A stretch of 64,000 nucleotides of DNA from Zoroaster sp. YZ-2022 (taxonomy: Eukaryota; Echinodermata; Asteroidea; Forcipulatida; Zoroasteridae): positions 18,269,056-18,333,055 of the forward strand of contig CM055828.1 of NCBI GenBank assembly GCA_029582265.1. Reading direction: 5' to 3'. Both the position numbers and the translations under genes were made by a program. The notes below the pieces were generated by a model that made no database searches, was not told where the DNA came from, and was given only the letters and a program-made list of their open reading frames with translations. The stretch's first letter is position 1. Each line of letters begins with the position of its first letter. Positions 24,221-38,700 of this stretch are shown here, piece after piece.

Positions 24221-24240
24221 ATCATTCATATCAAACTTAG

Positions 24241-24440
24241 TTATTTTATTAAATTTATATCCCATATTTCACATATTATTACTAATGTATGTATAGGACA
24301 TATTTTTATATCACTTCATATTTCACATATTGTTACTACACTGTATGTAGTAGAAGAAGTTTCTTCTCCATGATATTTTTATATCATTCATATTTCACAT
24401 ATTGTTACTACACTGTATGTATAGGACATATTTGAGGTCA
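24241..24440 (+). repeat. ~80-bp tandem duplication
   Basis: The phrase CATATTTCACATATT followed by ATTACTA and a TGTATGTATAGGACATATTT motif recurs at about 24,263, 24,317 and 24,389 with small changes. Low-copy tandem repeat without coding content. Confidence 0.6.
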
Positions 24441-24458
24441 CTATGAAATGAAATACAT

Positions 24459-25055
24459 TTAACCCTTTCCTTACCATAGGCGACTTTAGTCTACTGCACT
24501 CATACCCCATCTTCCTTACCATAGGCGACTTAGTCGACCAAGCTTTCATAATAAAAAGCACTCAAGCCTGAGCACAAAGGCCATTTGTTATAAAGCTGTA
24601 GTTTTGTTCATGTTCACCCTCCATACAAGCTTAAATGGTTGGAAAGACATGGTTCAGATCTTTCCATTGATGGTGAAATAAAATAAGGTTGCTATTATGC
24701 AATCCCTCAAATTGTAGTGTAAAGATCCGAATGCCAAACACCTACGGAGCGCCATGTGTTTGTGTACAAAAAGTGTTTGAGTTTACAGATCACACTGAGG
24801 AACAAAGACCGAGAACATGGACATTTATTGACCGATCTTAATGTTTTTGGATTTTATGAAAGGAAATTCATAAGTAAGATATTTTTTATTATTTATTTTG
24901 CTGTAAACGATATCTTCAAGGTGATAATATAGTTTGTAAATTGGCCTTTCAACAAGCTTTCTGTTGTGGAAGAATTGTGCTCACGCTTGAGTGGTCAAAC
25001 AATGCGGTCACCAGTGGTTGTTTATGTCAAAACAATTAGGTACTGAAAGGGTTAA
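24459..25055. mobile_element. piggyBac-type MITE with TTAA duplication
   Basis: TTAA (24,459-24,462) then CCCTTTCCTTACC at the left; read inward from the right, TTAA (25,052-25,055) then CCCTTTCAGTACC. The inverted ends and TTAA duplication fit a piggyBac-type non-autonomous element of 0.6 kb. The left end holds a tandem duplication of TTCCTTACCATAGGCGACT. No transposase. Confidence 0.7.
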
Positions 25056-25584
25056 TTGTAAGCTGACATTTTCAAAGGTTGGTTCTTATTTCATTTACAT
25101 GTATGTATACTGATCTCTGATTCTTATTATTAAACCAACTACACATGGAGCCACTCCGATCCACTAAATTTTCAATATGTTCTTCACCAACCTACAATCC
25201 TGCTGTCCTTTCCAAGTAATCTTACAAAATCAATTGTGTGCCACCAAGGCCACTGTAAATGTTGAACATATATGGCATGGCAGTGTATCAATGGGAGACC
25301 ACTTACCTGCAATCTCAGTGGTGACAGTGCACAGAAGGGTAACATAGGAGGCCACGCAACAGCTAATGGCTTGGAGTGGCCTGAATGGGTTATTTCAAAA
25401 ATTGCACTGATTGTAGGAAGGTTTTAAAGTATAGAAGTACAATGTAGAGGCCGCCTGTACTGTTGTAATTGCTGAACACAAATGTGGCTTCAATTAAAAC
25501 ACTAATGTCTTAATTAAATTTAAGGTTGGAAATTTGGGGTTTTTTAATGGTACCATCAGGAAAACTCAACCTTTTTCCGTGGGC
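25056..25584. other. Non-coding stretch up to the scaffold gap
   Basis: No gene recognised. Frames that run into the following N block are artefacts. Confidence 0.5.
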
Positions 25585-26084
25585 NNNNNNNNNNNNNNNN
25601 NNNNNNNNNNNNNNNNNNNNNNNNNNNNNNNNNNNNNNNNNNNNNNNNNNNNNNNNNNNNNNNNNNNNNNNNNNNNNNNNNNNNNNNNNNNNNNNNNNNN
25701 NNNNNNNNNNNNNNNNNNNNNNNNNNNNNNNNNNNNNNNNNNNNNNNNNNNNNNNNNNNNNNNNNNNNNNNNNNNNNNNNNNNNNNNNNNNNNNNNNNNN
25801 NNNNNNNNNNNNNNNNNNNNNNNNNNNNNNNNNNNNNNNNNNNNNNNNNNNNNNNNNNNNNNNNNNNNNNNNNNNNNNNNNNNNNNNNNNNNNNNNNNNN
25901 NNNNNNNNNNNNNNNNNNNNNNNNNNNNNNNNNNNNNNNNNNNNNNNNNNNNNNNNNNNNNNNNNNNNNNNNNNNNNNNNNNNNNNNNNNNNNNNNNNNN
26001 NNNNNNNNNNNNNNNNNNNNNNNNNNNNNNNNNNNNNNNNNNNNNNNNNNNNNNNNNNNNNNNNNNNNNNNNNNNNNNNNNNNN
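25585..26084. other. Assembly gap (500 N)
   Basis: Exactly 500 unknown bases, a conventional placeholder length, so the true gap size is unknown. Confidence 0.98.
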
Positions 26085-26609
26085 TAAAGGTGAAATTATC
26101 TAAAAAAATGGTTTCAAAGGGGGAAATAATTTTTTTTTAAAAAAACCTCCCCTTAAAACTTTTTTAAATTTAAACCCTTTAAAAAATTTTTTTGTATTTT
26201 TGGGAACAAAAAATGTGTTCCCTTTTTATTTTGCCGTATTTTTAAAAGGGTGCATGGAGGCCTTTAAGGGAAAAATTTTAAAAAAAATTTGTTTTAAAAA
26301 AAAAAAAAATTTTTTAAATTTGTGGTCCCCTTTGTTTTAAAAAAAATTTTTTCTTTTGTTTTAATCAAATATAGGCCCCCTGAGTTATTTGGGGATTTTG
26401 ACGTTTTTTGGGGGGCTAGTTGCATGGGTTTTGGGGGTGAAGAAAATTTCTAATTAAAAAATTATTTTTAAAAAAGGGGAACCTAAGCTTTTAAATTGGA
26501 TAAATTTGGCCTCCCCAAAAAATTTTTGGGTTTTTCCCCTAAATTTTTTTTTTTTTAAAAAAAAAACCCCGGGGTTTTTCCGCGTATTTCGGGGTAAAAA
26601 TTTGGCCCT

Positions 26610-26611
<2 letters not shown>
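26085..26611. repeat. Corrupted satellite edge beside the gap
   Basis: The phrases of the 243-bp satellite are recognisable (for example AACCTAAGCTTTTAAATTGGAT and TGCATGGAGGCC) but bases are replaced by inflated A, T, C and G homopolymers. This looks like uncorrected or low-quality consensus, not evolved sequence. Confidence 0.7.

Positions 26612-26703
<92 letters not shown>
26612..26703. repeat. 92-base poly-G run
   Basis: Ninety-two consecutive G between corrupted and clean satellite sequence. The satellite monomer has no G run at this phase, so this is probably a sequencing artefact of the no-signal type. It creates a spurious glycine or proline frame on either strand. Confidence 0.9.
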
Positions 26704-26704
<1 letters not shown>

Positions 26705-29700
26705 GATGAAGAAATTGTCTAATTGTAAAAGTCATGTGATTTCCTAAAAGAGGAGAACCTAAGCTTTTTAATTTGGATATAAATTTGTCGGCCTCCCTAA
26801 AGACTTTTAAAGTTATAACCGTCGCTAGAAATAATTTCATTCGTATTTGTGTTTTAATCACAACAATATAGGCTGTCTACCCTGAGTTATGGCCCGTATT
26901 TTGACCGTATTTTACTGAGGACTAAGTGTGCATGGAGGCCGTTTAAGGTATGAAGAAATTGTCTAAATGTAAAAGTCATGTGATTTCCTAAAAGAGGAGA
27001 ACCTAAGCTTTAATTTGGATATAAATTTGTCGGCCTCCCTTAAAGACTTTTAAAGTTATAACCGTCGCTAGAAATAATTTCATTCGTATTTGTGTTTTAA
27101 TCACAATAATATAGGCTGTCTACCCTGAGTTATGGCCCGTATTTTGACAGTATTTTGCGGAGGGCTCAGTCTGCATGGAGGCCATTTAAGGTATGAAGAA
27201 ATTATCTAAATGTAAAAGTCATGTGATTTCCTAAAAAAGGAGAACCTAAGCTTTAATTCGGATATAAATTTGACGGCCTCCCTTAAAAACTTTTAAAGTT
27301 ATAACCGTCGCTAGAAATAATTTCATTCGTATTTGTGTTTTAATCACAACAATGTCGGGTGTTTATCCTGAGTTATGGCCCGTATTTTGACCGTATTTTA
27401 CAGAGGACTAAGTGTGCATGGAGGCCGTTTAAGGTATGAAGAAATTGTCTAAATGTAAAAGTCATGTGATTTCCTAAAAGAGGAGAACCTAAGCTTTAAT
27501 TTGGATATAAATTTGTCGGCCTCCCTTAAAAACGTTTAAGGTTATAACCGTCGCTAGAAATAATTTCATTCGTATTTGTCTTTTAATCACAACAATATAG
27601 GCTGTCTACCCTGAGTTAAGTCCCGTATTTTGACAGTATTCTGCGGAGGGCTAAGTGTGCATGGTAGTCCTTTAAGGTATGAAGAAATTATCTAAATGTA
27701 AAAGTCATGTGATTTCCTAAAAGAGGAAAACCTAAGCTTTAATTTGGATATAAATTTGTCGGCCTCCCTTAAAGACTTTAAAAGTTATAACCGTCGCTAG
27801 AAATAATTTCATTCGTATTTGTGTTTTAATCACAACAATATAGGCTGTCTACCCTGAGTTATGGCCCGTATTTTGACCGTATTTTACTGAGGACTAAGTG
27901 TGCATGGAGGCCGTTTAAGGTATGAAGAAATTGTCTAAATGTAAAAGTCATGTGATTTCCTAAAAGAGGAGAACCTAAGCTTTAATTTGGATATAAATTT
28001 GTCGGCCTCCCTTAAAGACTTTTAAAGTTATAACCGTCGCTAGAAATAATTTCATTCGTATTTGTGTTTTAATCACAACAATATAGGCTGTCTACCCTGA
28101 GTTATGGCCCGTATTTTGACCGTATTTTACTGAGGACTAAGTGTGCATGGAGGCCGTTTAAGGTATGAAGAAATTGTCTAAATGTAAAAGTCATGTGATT
28201 TCCTAAAAGAGGAGAACCTAAGCTTTAATTTGGATATAAATTTGTCGGCCTCCCTTAAAAACGTTTAAAGTTATAACCGTCGCTAGAAATAATTTCATTC
28301 GTATTTGTGTTTTAATCACAACAATGTCGGGTGTTTACCGTGAGTTATGGCCTGTAAATTGATAGTATTTTGCGGAGGGCTCAGTGTGCATGGAGGCCAT
28401 TTAAGGTATGAAGAAATTATCTAAATGTAAAAGTCATGTGATTTCCTAAAAGAGGAGAACCTAAGCTTTAATTTGGATATAAATTTGTCGGCCTCCCTTA
28501 AACACTTTTAAGGTTATAACCGTCGCTAGAAATAATTTCATTCGGAGTTGTGTTGTAATCACAACAATATAGGCTGTCTACCCTGAGTTAAGGCCGGTAT
28601 TTTGACAGTATTCTGCGGAGGGCTAAGTGTGCATGGTGGTCCTTTAAGGTATGAAGAAATTATCTAAATGTAAAAGTCATGTGATTTCCTAAAAGAGGAG
28701 AACCTAAGCTTTAATTTGGATATAAATTTGTCGGCCTCCCTTAAAGACTTTTAAAGTTATAACCGTCGCTAGAAATAATTTCATTCGTATTTGTGTTTTA
28801 ATCACAACAATATAGGCTGTCTACCCTGAGTTATGGCCCGTATTTTGACCGTATTTTACGGAGGGCTAAGTGTGCATGGAGGCCGATTAAGGTATGAAGA
28901 AATTGTCTAAATGTAAAAGTCATGTGATTTCCTAAAAGAGGAGAACCTAAGCTTTAATTCTGATATAAATTTGTCGGCCTCCCTTAAAGACTTTTAAAGT
29001 TATAACCGTCGCTAGAAATAATTTCATTCGTATTTGTGTTTTAATCACAATAATATAGGCTGTCTACCCTGAGTTATGGCCCGTATTTTGACAGTATTTT
29101 GCGGAGGGCTCAGTCTGCATGGAGGCCATTTAAGGTATGAAGAAATTATCTAAATGTAAAAGTCATGTGATTTCCTAAAAGAGGAAAACCTAAGCTTTAA
29201 TTTGGATATAAATTTGTCGGCCTCCCTTAAAGACTTTTAAAGTTATAACCGTCGCTAGAAATAATTTCATTCGTATTTGTGTTTTAATCACAACAATATA
29301 GGCTGTCTACCCTGAGTTATGGCCCGTATTTTGACCGTATTTACTGAGGACTAATTGTGCATGGAGGCCGTTTAAGGTATGAAGAAATTGTCTAATTGTA
29401 AAAGTCATGTGATTTCCTAAAAGAGGAGAACCTAAGCTTTAATTTGGATATAAATTTGTCGGCCTCCCTTAAAAACTTTTAAAGTTATAACCGTCGCTAG
29501 AAATAATTTCATTCGTATTTGTGTTTTAATCACAACAATATAGGCTGTCTACCCTGAGTTATGGCCCGTATTTTGAGCGTATTTTACTGAGGGCTAAGTG
29601 TGCATGGAGGCCGTTTAAAGTATGAAGAAATTGTCTAAATGTAAAAGTCATGTGATTTCCTAAAAGAGGAGAACCTAAGCTTTAATTTGGATATAAATTT

Positions 29701-32700
29701 GTCGGCCTCCCTCTTAAAACGTTTAAAGTTATAACCGTCGCTAGAAATAATTTCATTCGTATTTGTGTTTTAATCACAACAATGTCGGGTGTTTACCGTG
29801 TGTTATGGCCGTATTTTGACAGTATTTTGCGGAGGGCTCAGTGTGCATGGAGGCCATTTAAAGTATGAAGAAATTATCTAATAAAGTCATGTGATTTCCT
29901 AAAAGAGGAGAACCTAAGCTTTAATTTGGATATAAATTTGTCGGCCTCCCTTAAAAACTTTTAAGGTTAAAACCGTCGCTAGAAATAATTTCATTCGTAT
30001 TTGTCTTTTAATCACAACAATATAGGCTGTCTACCCTGAGTTAAGGCCCGTATTTTGACAGTATTCTGCGGAGGGCTAAGTGTGCATGGTAGTCCTTTAA
30101 GGTATGAAGAAATTATCTAAATGTAAAAGTCATGTGATTTCCTAAAAGAGGAAAACCTAAGCTTTAATTTGGATATAAATTTGTCGGCCTCCCTTAAAGA
30201 CTTTTAAAGTTATAACCGTCGCTAGAAATAATTTCATTCGTATTTGTGTTTTAATCACAACAATATAGGCTGTCTACCCTGAGTTATGGCCCGTATTTTG
30301 ACCGTATTTTACGGAGGGCTAAGTGTGCATGGAGGCCGATTAAGGTATGAAGAAATTGTCTAAATGTAAAAGTCACGTGATTTCCTAAAAGAGGAGAACC
30401 TAAGCTTTAATTCTCATATAAATTTGTCGGCCTCCCTTAAAGACTTTTAAAGTTATAACCGTCGCTAGAAATAATTTCATTCGTATTTGTGTTTTAATCA
30501 CAATAATATAGGCTGTCTACCCTGAGTTATGGCCCGTATTTTGACAGTATTTTGCGGAGGGCTCAGTCTGCATGGAGGCCATTTAAGGTATGAAGAAATT
30601 ATCTAAATGTAAAAGTCATGTGATTTCCTAAAAGAGGAAACCTAAGCTTTAATTTGGATATAAATTTGTCGGCCTCCCTTAAAGACTTTTAAAGTTATAA
30701 CCGTCGCTAGAAATAATTTCATTCGTATTTGTGTTTTAATCACAACAATATAGGCTGTCTACCCTGAGTTATGGCCCGTATTTTGACCGTATTTTACTGA
30801 GGACTAAGTGTGCATGGAGGCCGTTTAAGGTATGAAGAAATTGTCTAAATGTAAAAGTCATGTGATTTCCTAAAAGAGGAGAACCTAAGCTTTAATTTGG
30901 ATATAAATTTGTCAGCCTCCCTTAAAGACTTTTAAAGTTATAACCGTCGCTAGAAATAATTTCATTCGTATTTGTGTTTTAATCACAACAATATAGGCTG
31001 TCTACCCTGAGTTATGGCCCGTATTTTGACCGTATTTTACTGAGGACTAAGTGTGCATGGAGGCCGTTTAAGGTATGAAGAAATTGTCTAAATGTAAAAG
31101 TCATGTGATTTCCTAAAAGAGGAGAACCTAAGCTTTAATTTGGATATAAATTTGTCGGCCTCCCTTAAAAACTTTTAAAGTTATAACCGTCGCTAGAAAT
31201 AATTTCATTCGTATTTGTGTTTTAATCACAACAATGTCGGGTGTTTACCGTGAGTTATGGCCCGTATTTTGACAGTATTTTGCGGAGGGCTCAGTGTGCA
31301 TGGAGGCCATTTAAAGTATGAAGAAATTATCTAATAAAGTCATGTGATTTCCTAAAAGAGGAGAACCTAAGCTTTAATTTGGATATAAATTTGTCGGCCT
31401 CCCTTAAAAACTTTTAAGGTTATAACCGTCGCTAGAAATAATTTCATTCGTATTTGTCTTTTAATCACAACAATATAGGCTGTCTACCCTGAGTTAAGGC
31501 CCGTATTTTGACAGTATTCTGCGGAGGGCTAAGTGTGCATGGTAGTCCTTTAAGGTATGAAGAAATTATCTAAATGTAAAAGTCATGTGATTTCCTAAAA
31601 GAGGAAACACCTAAGCTTTAATTTGGATATAAATTTGTCGGCCTCCCTTAAAGACTTTTAAAGTTATAACCGTCGCTAGAAATAATTTCATTCGTATTTG
31701 TGTTTTAATCACAACAATATAGGCTGTCTACCCTGAGTTATGGCCCGTATTTTGACCGTATTTTACGGAGGGCTCAGTGTGCATGGAGGCCGATTAAGGT
31801 ATGAAGAAATTGTCTAAATGTAAAAGTCATGTGATTTCCTAAAAGAGGAGAACCTAAGCTTTAATTCTGATATAAATTTGTCGGCCTCCCTTAAAGACTT
31901 TTAAAGTTATAACCGTCGCTAGAAATAATTTCATTCGTATTTGTGTTTTAATCACAACAATATAGGCTGTCTACCCTGAGTTATGGCCCGTATTTTGACC
32001 GTATTTTACGGAGGGCTAAGTGTGCATGGAGGCCGATTAAGGTATGAAGAAATTGTCTAAATGTAAAAGTCATGTGATTTCCTAAAGAGGAGAACCTAAG
32101 CTTTTAATTCCGATATAAATTTGTCGGCCTCCCTTAAAGACTTTTAAAGTTATAACCGTCGCTAGAAATAATTTCATTCGTATTTGTGTTTTAATCACAA
32201 TAATATAGGCTGTCTACCCTGAGTTATGGCCCGTATTTTGACAGTATTTTGCGGAGGGCTCAGTCTGCATGGAGGCCATTTAAGGTATGAAGAAATTATC
32301 TAAATGTAAAAGTCATGTGATTTCCTAAAAGAGGAGAACCTAAGCTTTAATTCGGATATAAATTTGACGGCCTCCCTTAAAAACTTTTAAAGTTATAACC
32401 GTCGCTAGAAATAATTTCATTCGTATTTGTGTTTTAATCACAACAATGTCGGGTGTTTATGCTGAGTTATGGCCCGTATTTTGACCGTATTTTACAGAGG
32501 ACTAAGTGTGCATGGAGGCCGTTTAAGGTATGAAGAAATTGTCTAAATGTAAAAGTCATGTGATTTCCTAAAAGAGGAGAACCTAAGCTTTAATTTGGAT
32601 ATAAATTTGTCGGCCTCCCTTAAAGACTTTTAAAGTTATAACCGTCGCTAGAAATAATTTCATTCGTATTTGTGTTTTAATCACAATAATATAGGCTGTC

Positions 32701-35700
32701 TACCCTGAGTTATGGCCCGTATTTTGACAGTATTTTGCGGAGGGCTCAGTGTGCATGGAGGCCATTTAAGGTATGAAGAAATTATCTAAATGTAAAAGTC
32801 ATGTGATTTCCTAAAAGAGGAGAACCTAAGCTTTAATTCGGATATAAATTTGACGGCCTCCCTTAAAAACTTTTAAAGTTATAACCGTCGCTAGAAATAA
32901 TTTCATTCGTATTTGTGTTTTAATCACAACAATATAGGCTGTTTACCCTGAGTTATGGCCCGTATTTTGATCGTATTTTACTGAGGACTAAGTGTGCATG
33001 GAGGCCGTTTAAGGTATGAAGAAATTGTCTAAATGTAAAAGTCATGTGATTTCCTAAAAGAGGAGAACCTAAGCTTTAATTTGGATATAAATTTGTCGGC
33101 CTCCCTTAAAAACTTTTAAAGTTATAACCGTCGCTAGAAATAATTTCATTCGTATTTGTGTTTTAATCACAACAATGTCGGGTGTTTACCGTGAGTTATG
33201 GCCCGTATTTTGACAGTATTTTGCGGAGGGCTCAGTGTGCATGGAGGCCATTTAAAGTATGAAGAAATTATCTAATAAAGTCATGTGATTTCCTAAAAGA
33301 GGAGAACCTAAGCTTTAATTTGGATATAAATTTGTCGGCCTCCCTTAAAAACTTTTAAAGTTATAACCGTCGCTAGAAATAATTTCATTCGTATTTGTCT
33401 TTTAATCACAACAATATAGGCTGTCTACCCTGAGTTAAGGCCCGTATTTTGACAGTATTCTGCGGAGGGCTAAGTGTGCATGGTGGTCCTTTAAGGTATG
33501 AAGAAATTATCTAAATGTAAAAGTCATGTGATTTCCTAAAAGAGGAGAACCTAAGCTTTAATTTGGATATAAATTTGTCGGCCTCCCTTAAAGACTTTTA
33601 AAGTTATAACCGTCGCTAGAAATAATTTCATTCGTATTTGTGTTTTAATCACAACAATGTCGGGTGTTTACCCTGAGTTATGGCCCGTATTTTGACCGTA
33701 TTTTACAGAGGACTAAGTGTGCATGGAGGCCGTTTAAGGTATGAAGAAATTGTCTAAATGTAAAAGTCATGTGATTTCCTAAAAGAGGAGAACCTAAGCT
33801 TTAATTTGGATATAAATTTGTCGGCCTCCCTTAAAGACTTTTAAAGTTATAACCGTCGCTAGAAATAATTTCATTCGTATTTGTGTTTTAATCACAACAA
33901 TATAGGCTGTCTACCCTGAGTTATGGCCCGTATTTTGACAGTATTTTGCGGAGGGCTCAGTGTGCATGGAGGCCATTTAAGGTATGAAGAAATTATCTAA
34001 ATGTAAAAGTCATGTGATTTCCTAAAAGAGGAGAACCTAAGCTTTAATTTGGATATAAATTTGACGGCCTCCCTTAAAAACTTTTAAAGTTATAACCGTC
34101 GCTAGAAATAATTTCATTCGTATTTGTGTTTTAATCACAACAATGTCGGGTGTTTACCCTGAGTTATGGCCCGTATTTTGACCGTATTTTACAGAGGACT
34201 AAGTGTGCATGGAGGCCGTTTAAGGTATGAAGAAATTGTCTAAATGTAAAAGTCATGTGATTTCCTAAAAGAGGAGAACCTAAGCTTTAATTTGGATATA
34301 AATTTGTCGGCCTCCCTTAAAAACTTTTAAAGTTATAACCGTCGCTAGAAATAATTTCATTCGTATTTGTCTTTTAATCACAACAATATAGGCTGTCTAC
34401 CCTGAGTTATGGCCCGTATTTTGACCGTATTTTACGGAGGACTAAGTGTGCATGGAGGCCGTTTAAGGTATGAAGAAATTGTCTAAATGTAAAAGTCATG
34501 TGATTTCCTAAAAGAGGAGAACCTAAGCTTTAATGTGGATATAAATTTGTCGGCCTCCCTTAAAAACTTTTAAAGTTATAACCGTCGCTAGAAATAATTT
34601 CATTCGTATTTGTGTTTTAATCACAACAATGTCGGGTGTTTACCGTGAGTTTTGGCCCGTATTTTGACAGAATTTTGCGGAGGGCTCAGTGTGCATGGAG
34701 GCCATTTAAAGTATGAAGAAATTATCTAATAAAGTCATGTGATTTCCTAAAAGAGGAGAACCTAAGCTTTAATTTGGATATAAATTTGTCGGCCTCCCTT
34801 AAAGACTTTTAAAGTTATAACCGTCGCTAGAAATAATTTCATTCGTATTTGTGTTTTAATCACAATAATATAGGCTGTCTACCCTGAGTTATGGCCCGTA
34901 TTTGACAGTATTTTGCGGAGGGCTCAGTGTGCATGGAGGCCATTTAAGGTATGAAGAAATTATCTAAATGTAAAAGTCATGTGATTTCCTAAAAGAGGAG
35001 AACCTAAGCTTTAATTCGGATATAAATTTGACGGCCTCCCTAAAAACTTTTAAAGTTATAACCGTCGCTAGAAATAATTTCATTCGTATTTGTGTTTTAA
35101 TCACAACAATGTCGGGTGTTTACCCTGAGTTATGGCCCGTATTTTGACCGTATTTTACAGAGGACTCAGTAACCGTCGCTAGAAATAATTTCATTCGTAT
35201 TTGTCTTTAAATCACAACAATATAGGCTGTCTACCCTGAGTTATGGCCCGTATTTTGACCGTATTTTACTGAGGACTAAGTGTGCATGGAGGCCGTTTAA
35301 GGTATGAAGAAATTGTCTAAATGTAAAAGTCATGTGATTTCCTAAAAGAGGAGAACCTAAGCTTTAATGTGGATATAAATTTGTCGGCCTCCCTTAAAAA
35401 CTTTTAAAGTTATAACCGTCGCTAGAAATATTTTCATTCGTATTTGTGTTTTAATCACAACAATGTCGGGTGTTTACCGTGAGTTTTGGCCTGTATTTTG
35501 ACAGAATTTTGCGGAGGGCTCAGTGTGCATGGAGGCCATTTAAAGTATGAAGAAATTATCTAATAAAGTCATGTGATTTCCTAAAAGAGGAGAACCTAAG
35601 CTTTAATTTGGATATAAATTTGTCGGCCTCCCTTAAAAACTTTTAAGGTTATAACCGTCGCTAGAAATAATGTCATTCGTATTTGTGTTTTAATCACAAC

Positions 35701-38700
35701 AATATAGGCTGTCTACCCTGAGTTATGGCCCGTATTTTGACCGTATTTTACGGAGGGCTAAGTGTGCATGGAGGCCGATTAAGGTATGAAGAAATTGTCT
35801 AAATGTAAAAGTCATGTGATTTCCTAAAAGAGGAGAACCTAAGCTTTAATTTCGATATAAATTTGTCGGCCTCCCTTAAAGACTTTTAAAGTTATAACCG
35901 TCGCTAGAAATAATTTCATTCGTATTTGTGTTTTAATCACAATAATATAGGCTGTCTACCCTGAGTTATGGCCCGTATTTTGACAGTATTTTGTGGAGGG
36001 CTCAGTGTGCATGGAGTTAAGGTATGAAGAAATTATCTAAATGTAAAAGTCATGTGATTTCCTAAAAGAGGAGAACCTAAGCTTTAATTCGGATATAAAT
36101 TTGACGGCCTCCCTTAAAGACTTTTAAAGTTATAACCGTCGCTAGAAATAATTTCATTCGTATTTGTGTTTTAATCACAACAATATAGGCTGTCTACCCT
36201 GAGTTATGGCCCGTATTTTGACCGTATTTTACGGAGGGCTAAGTGTGCATGGAGGCCGATTAAGGTATGAAGAAATTGTCTAAATGTAAAAGTCATGTGA
36301 TTTCCTAAAAGAGGAGAACCTAAGCTTTAATGTGGATATAAATTTGTCGGCCTCCCTTAAAAACTTTTAAAGTTATAACCGTCGCTAGAAATATTTTCAT
36401 TCGTATTTGTGTTTTAATCACAACAATGTCGGGTGTTTACCGTGAGTTTTGGCCCGTATTTTGACAGAATTTTGCGGAGGGCTCAGTGTGCATGGAGGCC
36501 ATTTAAAGTATGAAGAAATTATCTAATAAAGTCATGTGATTTCCTAAAAGAGGAGAACCTAAGCTTTAATTTGGATATAAATTTGTCGGCCTCCCTTAAA
36601 AACTTTTAAGGTTATAACCGTCGCTAGAAATAATTTCATTCGTATTTGTGTTTTAATCACAACAATATAGGCTGTCTACCCTGAGTTATGGCCCGTATTT
36701 TGACCGTATTTTACGGAGGGCTAAGTGTGCATGGAGGCCGATTAAGGTATGAAGAAATTGTCTAAATGTAAAAGTCATGTGATTTCCTAAAATAGGAGAA
36801 CCTAAGCTTTAATTTCGATATAAATTTGTCGGCCTCCCTTAAAGACATTTAAAGTTATAACCGTCGCTAGAAATAATTTCATTCGTATTTGTGTTTTAAT
36901 CACAATAATATAGGCTGTCTACCCTGAGTTATGGCCCGTATTTGACAGTATTTTGCGGAGGGCTCAGTGTGCATGGAGGCCATTTAAGGTATGAAGAAAT
37001 TATCTAAATGTAAAAGTCATGTGATTTCCTAAAAGAGGAGAACCTAAGCTTTAATTCGGATATAAATTTGACGGCCTCCCTTAAAAACTTTTAAAGTTAT
37101 AACCGTCGCTAGAAATAATTTCATTCGTATTTGTGTTTTAATCACAACAATGTCGGGTGTTTACCCTGAGTTATGGCCCGTATTTTGACCGTATTTTACA
37201 GAGGACTCAGTAACCGTCGCTAGAAATAATTTCATTCGTATTTGTCTTTTAATCACAACAATATAGGCTGTCTACCCTGAGTTATGGCCCGTATTTTGAC
37301 CGTATTTTACTGAGGACTAAGTGTGCATGGAGGCCGTTTAAGGTATGAAGAAATTGTCTAAATGTAAAAGTCATGTGATTTCCTAAAAGAGGAGAACCTA
37401 AGCTTTAATGTGGATATAAATTTGTCGGCCTCCCTTAAAAACTTTTAAAGTTATAACCGTCGCTAGAAATATTTTCATTCGTATTTGTGTTTTAATCACA
37501 ACAATGTCGGGTGTTTACCGTGAGTTTTGGCCCGTATTTTGACAGAATTTTGCGGAGGGCTCAGTGTGCATGGAGGCCATTTAAAGTATGAAGAAATTAT
37601 CTAATAAAGTCATGTGATTTCCTAAAAGAGGAGAACCTAAGCTTTAATTTGGATATAAATTTGTCGGCCTCCCTTAAAAACTTTTAAGGTTATAACCGTC
37701 GCTAGAAATAATTTCATTCGTATTTGTGTTTTAATCACAACAATATAGGCTGTCTACCCTGAGTTATGGCCCGTATTTTGACCGTATTTTACGGAGGGCT
37801 AAGTGTGCATGGAGGCCGATTAAGGTATGAAGAAATTGTCTAAATGTAAAAGTCATGTGATTTCCTAAAAGAGGAGAACCTAAGCTTTAATTTCGATATA
37901 AATTTGTCGGCCTCCCTTAAAGACTTTTAAAGTTATAACCGTCGCTAGAAATAATTTCATTCGTATTTGTGTTTTAATCACAATAATATAGGCTGTCTAC
38001 CCTGAGTTATGGCCCGTATTTTGACAGTATTTTGTGGAGGGCTCAGTGTGCATGGAGGCCATTTAAGGTATGAAGAAATTATCTAAATGTAAAAGTCATG
38101 TGATTTCCTAAAAGAGGAGAACCTAAGCTTTAATTCGGATATAAATTTGACGGCCTCCCTTAAAGACTTTTAAAGTTATAACCGTCGCTAGAAATAATTT
38201 CATTCGTATTTGTGTTTTAATCACAACAATATAGGCTGTCTACCCTGAGTTATGGCCCGTATTTTGACCGTATTTTACGGAGGGCTAAGTGTGCATGGAG
38301 GCCGATTAAGGTATGAAGAAATTGTCTAAATGTAAAAGTCATGTGATTTCCTAAAAGAGGAGAACCTAAGCTTTAATGTGGATATAAATTTGTCGGCCTC
38401 CCTTAAAAACTTTTAAAGTTATAACCGTCGCTAGAAATATTTTCATTCGTATTTGTGTTTTAATCACAACAATGTCGGGTGTTTACCGTGAGTTTTGGCC
38501 CGTATTTTGACAGAATTTTGCGGAGGGCTCAGTGTGCATGGAGGCCATTTAAAGTATGAAGAAATTATCTAATAAAGTCATGTGATTTCCTAAAAGAGGA
38601 GAACCTAAGCTTTAATTTGGATATAAATTTGTCGGCCTCCCTTAAAAACTTTTAAGGTTATAACCGTCGCTAGAAATAATTTCATTCGTATTTGTGTTTT

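Noticed and set aside
25526..26140. Long frames across N blocks (also 45,211-46,000)
   Set aside because: Most codons are unknown bases; frame length there carries no information.
26454..26861. Poly-proline or poly-glycine protein
   Set aside because: Created by the 92-base G run, which is most likely a sequencing artefact.
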